From positions 1 through 33,192 of the forward strand of contig JAFXXN010000127.1 in NCBI GenBank assembly GCA_017542245.1: DNA of 33,192 nucleotides, written 5' to 3'. The notes under the pieces were generated by a model. It ran no database searches, was not told the DNA's origin, and worked only from the letters and a program-made list of their open reading frames with translations. The position numbers and the translations under genes were made by a program. Shown here in pieces: positions 31,139-33,192 of the stretch (position 1 is the first letter of the stretch; the number at the start of each line of letters is the position of its first letter). The DNA is from Lachnospiraceae bacterium (GTDB lineage: Bacteria > Bacillota > Clostridia > Lachnospirales > Lachnospiraceae).

Positions 31139-31172
31139 GACAGGATATAAGGCTTGGAGGAAATAAAAATTT

Positions 31173-32471
31173 ATGGAAAAAATATATATCATCGGCCACA
31201 GAAATCCGGATTTTGACAGTGTATGTTCTGCATATGCTTATGCAAAACTTAAGAACAGAGTAGATCCGTCTAAGGAATATATAGCGGCACGTTGCGGGCA
31301 CCTTCCGGAGAGCATGAAGAAAGTGTTCGCTGGTCTGGGAATAGAACCACCTGTATATATGCGTGATATATATCCTAAAGTCCGAGATATATACCTGACT
31401 TCGGAAGTGCGGATTGACGCGGATGCTCCTCTTAATTCTGTGGCTGCGTCATATAAGATAACTAACCCGTCTGTCATCCCGGTATTTGAAGGGGAAAGGT
31501 TTTACGGACTCCTGAGTGTTGATGATATCACAAGCTGGGCAATGAATGAGATTATGAAAAAGGGGAGTATTACTGAGATCCCCAAAGTTCGTGATATCAT
31601 GAGGGAAGAAGAGGAGCCGGTTACTCCTTCAGAGCTGTTTGAAGAGGCGAAAAGAAAGCTTTCGTCGTCTGTAAAGCGAGGGCTCGCTGTCATGGAAAAG
31701 GACGAATTTTTCGGATTCGTTACGAGACGATGTTTTTTGAAAGCTCCAAAGAATAATGTCATACTCATGGATCATAACGAAGCCAAGCAGAGCATTAACG
31801 GAATTGAAACCGCTAATATCGTTGAGATAATTGATCACCACAGGCTTGATGCAATAAAAACCGAGCTTCCGATATTTATCGACGCGGAACCCTTAGGAAG
31901 TACCTGTACTATTGTCTACAGGAAGTATGTTCTTGAAGGGATTGTTCCAAATTCTGATGAAGCAAAGATGTTACTGACAGGAATTGTTTCTGACACATTG
32001 ATCTTGAGAAGCCCGACTACTACTCCTGTAGATATAGATTCCGCAAATGAACTTGCAAAGCTTATAGGAGTGGAACTTAACGAATTTGGTCTGAAAATGT
32101 TCTCGTATATGGAGGGGCTTAAGAACCGCGTACCGAAAGAAGCTGTGGAATCCGACTTCAAGACTTACAAGGAGAAGAATCTGAAGATAGGAATCGGTCA
32201 GTGCGAGTGTACAACGCTGAAAGATTTGGAAGATTACAGGGAAGAGTATCTTTTGGCATTGGAAGATGTCAGAAAACATCAGGAACTTGATTGGGCTGTG
32301 CTGATGATAACTGATGTAATCAAAGAACATAGTGTTCTTTTTACAACCGACTTTAGGGCTGTAAGACATTTGCCGTACAGTCCGGTATCTGAAAAGGTAT
32401 ACGATATGCCGGGAGTTATGAGCCGGAAAAAGCAGCTTTTACCTGAAATATTACATGCCGTTGAAGAATAG
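31173..32471 (+). CDS. CBS-domain family II inorganic pyrophosphatase
   Basis: A 432-aa enzyme with GGAGG about 9 nt before ATG 31173. Family II (DHH) pyrophosphatase motifs are present: GHRNPDFDS (8-16), DHNE (200-203), DHH (221-223) and SRKKQLLP (417-424). Between the first motif and DHNE is an insert of about 120 residues (68-187) that reads as a CBS-domain pair (SVIPVFEGERFYGLLSVDDI; GLAVMEKDEFFGFVTR); CBS pairs bind adenine nucleotides and regulate such enzymes. The DRTGG domain found between the CBS units in longer members (about 540 aa) is absent. It hydrolyses pyrophosphate with Mn2+ or Co2+ and pulls biosynthetic reactions forward. It has its own promoter. Confidence 0.94.
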   Translation: MEKIYIIGHRNPDFDSVCSAYAYAKLKNRVDPSKEYIAARCGHLPESMKKVFAGLGIEPPVYMRDIYPKVRDIYLTSEVRIDADAPLNSVAASYKITNPSVIPVFEGERFYGLLSVDDITSWAMNEIMKKGSITEIPKVRDIMREEEEPVTPSELFEEAKRKLSSSVKRGLAVMEKDEFFGFVTRRCFLKAPKNNVILMDHNEAKQSINGIETANIVEIIDHHRLDAIKTELPIFIDAEPLGSTCTIVYRKYVLEGIVPNSDEAKMLLTGIVSDTLILRSPTTTPVDIDSANELAKLIGVELNEFGLKMFSYMEGLKNRVPKEAVESDFKTYKEKNLKIGIGQCECTTLKDLEDYREEYLLALEDVRKHQELDWAVLMITDVIKEHSVLFTTDFRAVRHLPYSPVSEKVYDMPGVMSRKKQLLPEILHAVEE

Positions 32472-32500
32472 ACTGATCGGTCAGATGAAAGGAAAATATT

Positions 32501-32980
32501 ATGTGTGAAGGAGAGACTCAATTACTTAAGATAGGTGAACTTGCGGCACTTGCGGGAGTGTCTGTAAAGGCACTCAGGGTATATGAAAAAAAGAATATAA
32601 TAAAACCTGTTGAGATTGATGAAGAAACCGGCTACCGTTACTATTCGCCCGATCAGTTTAAACTTATAGAAGCTCTTCTTGTATTTAAAGATATGGGCTT
32701 TTCACTGAATGATATATCAAAAATCCTGTCAGGCCGGTGTTCATCCAAAGAACTGGAGTCGCTTTTTGACCAGAAGATAGTTGCCCAGCAGGAGATAATC
32801 TGGAAGGCCGAGGCGCAGATCAAGCAGATATCCGAGATGAAAAAGAAAGTTACCGAGGGTGACAGCGGTGAAAAACTAAAAAAGATGACCGAAGATGAAC
32901 GATCGTGGTATCTGGCAAAACTGGTGCAGGTAAGCGAAGAGAATATCCGCCAGTTGCTAAGTGAAGTATTGTGGCTGTGA
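32501..32980 (+). CDS. MerR-family transcriptional regulator
   Basis: A 159-aa protein with AAAGGAA upstream of ATG 32501. The MerR winged helix-turn-helix is clear at the N-terminus (LLKIGELAALAGVSVKALR, VYEKKNIIKP, ETGYRYYSPDQFKLIEALLV), followed by a helix-rich C-terminus (IVAQQEIIWKAEAQIKQISE) that forms the antiparallel dimer coiled coil. No obvious Cys metal-site pattern is seen. It resembles the TipA/BltR branch but lacks a drug-binding domain. It lies 29 nt after the pyrophosphatase and may regulate the gene beginning at 33175. Confidence 0.93.
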   Translation: MCEGETQLLKIGELAALAGVSVKALRVYEKKNIIKPVEIDEETGYRYYSPDQFKLIEALLVFKDMGFSLNDISKILSGRCSSKELESLFDQKIVAQQEIIWKAEAQIKQISEMKKKVTEGDSGEKLKKMTEDERSWYLAKLVQVSEENIRQLLSEVLWL

Positions 32981-32996
32981 AGATAACAAATATTTC

Positions 32997-33026
32997 TTGA
33001 CACAAAATATACTGAAAAAGTATAAT
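32997..33026 (+). promoter_or_regulatory. Promoter with 17-bp dyad, downstream of MerR
   Basis: TTGACA (32997-33002), an 18-bp spacer and TATAAT (33021-33026). The dyad TATACT (33008-33013)-N5-AGTATA (33019-33024) lies in the spacer and overlaps the -10, the place where MerR-type regulators bind. A second, weaker promoter (TTGACA 33090-33095, TAAAGT 33113-33118) is closer to the next gene. Confidence 0.6.
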
Positions 33027-33174
33027 AAAACTTAAGATTATCATTACTTTGAGGAGCTTCCTGTATAATATAAACAGTGAAGGAAATCCTTGACATTGAA
33101 AAATACCTCAAGTAAAGTTGGATTATTACTGACTGGCCAGTTGGTAAAATCCAAAAATACGAGAGGTATCTAAA

Positions 33175-33192
33175 ATGAATCTTAAAACAAAA
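33175..33192 (+). CDS. Start of a gene cut by the window end
   Basis: ATG at 33175 with GAGAGG (33161-33166) 8 nt upstream; only six codons (MNLKTK) are visible. Basic residues soon after the start would fit a signal peptide, but nothing can be said about function. Confidence 0.6.

Larger units (their letters stand above)
30835..31172. other. 338-base divergent intergenic region
   Basis: No coding potential was seen. It holds the minus-strand promoter at 30956-30983, the plus-strand promoter at 31027-31055 and hairpin repeat copy E (31089-31138) in the leader of the pyrophosphatase gene. The remainder is AT-rich with no other clear structure. Confidence 0.7.

Overview
The window (about 33.2 kb, moderately low GC) looks like chromosomal DNA of a Gram-positive anaerobe of the Clostridia, most likely Lachnospiraceae. 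The support is indirect: strong AGGAGG-type ribosome binding sites, sigma-A promoters with 17-bp spacers, many secreted multidomain proteins (leucine-rich repeat, fibronectin III, SLH, bacterial Ig-like), a CBS-type family II pyrophosphatase and a YtrA-type ABC operon. No rRNA, tRNA, CRISPR array, complete insertion sequence or prophage was seen. Almost all genes lie on the + strand. Two minus-strand genes (18886-20067 and 30193-30834) encode secreted proteins and end at bidirectional terminators.

Layout. 1-2480: the 3' part of an Ig-like/flavodoxin/cyclophilin-like surface protein, a small helical protein and a membrane metallophosphoesterase, closed by a terminator. 2550-4470: a compact operon with a DUF134 regulator fused to a NifX/NifB-type domain, followed by two half-size chromate-transporter proteins; its promoter carries two identical 12-bp palindromes. 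4700-6770: acetyltransferase, a small membrane peptide, a DUF1848 protein, and a damaged toxin-antitoxin locus. 6740-10530: a Mn-type cation diffusion facilitator and a large LRR/SLH/FN3 surface protein, each driven by a nearly identical 39-bp promoter. 10639-12854: truA, an uncharacterised protein, a polysaccharide deacetylase and a short membrane ORF. 12887-17212: probable three-gene operon of nitroreductase, RelA/SpoT-type alarmone synthetase, and an 889-aa fusion of a fucosyltransferase-like domain with a condensation/acyltransferase-like domain.

17237-25554: a secreted HAD phosphatase, the minus-strand secreted protein, an HExxH lipoprotein with a ricin-type C-terminus, a PAP2 phosphatase, a GH43 glycosidase, MazG and a histidine phosphatase. 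25570-30188: a four-gene ABC operon (permease, GntR/YtrA regulator, ATPase, paralogous permease) whose promoter carries a dyad closely resembling the B. subtilis YtrA operator. 30193-33192: a secreted minus-strand protein, a CBS-containing pyrophosphatase, a MerR regulator and the start of another gene.

The observations most worth following are the glycosyltransferase-acyltransferase fusion behind an alarmone synthetase; the DUF134-NifX/split ChrA operon with its palindromic operators; the YtrA-like operator; a family of five related intergenic hairpin repeats; the twin 39-bp promoters; and a 60-bp, stop-containing insertion bounded by 12-bp direct repeats at the front of an antitoxin gene. 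All functional assignments come from reading motifs; no database search was possible.
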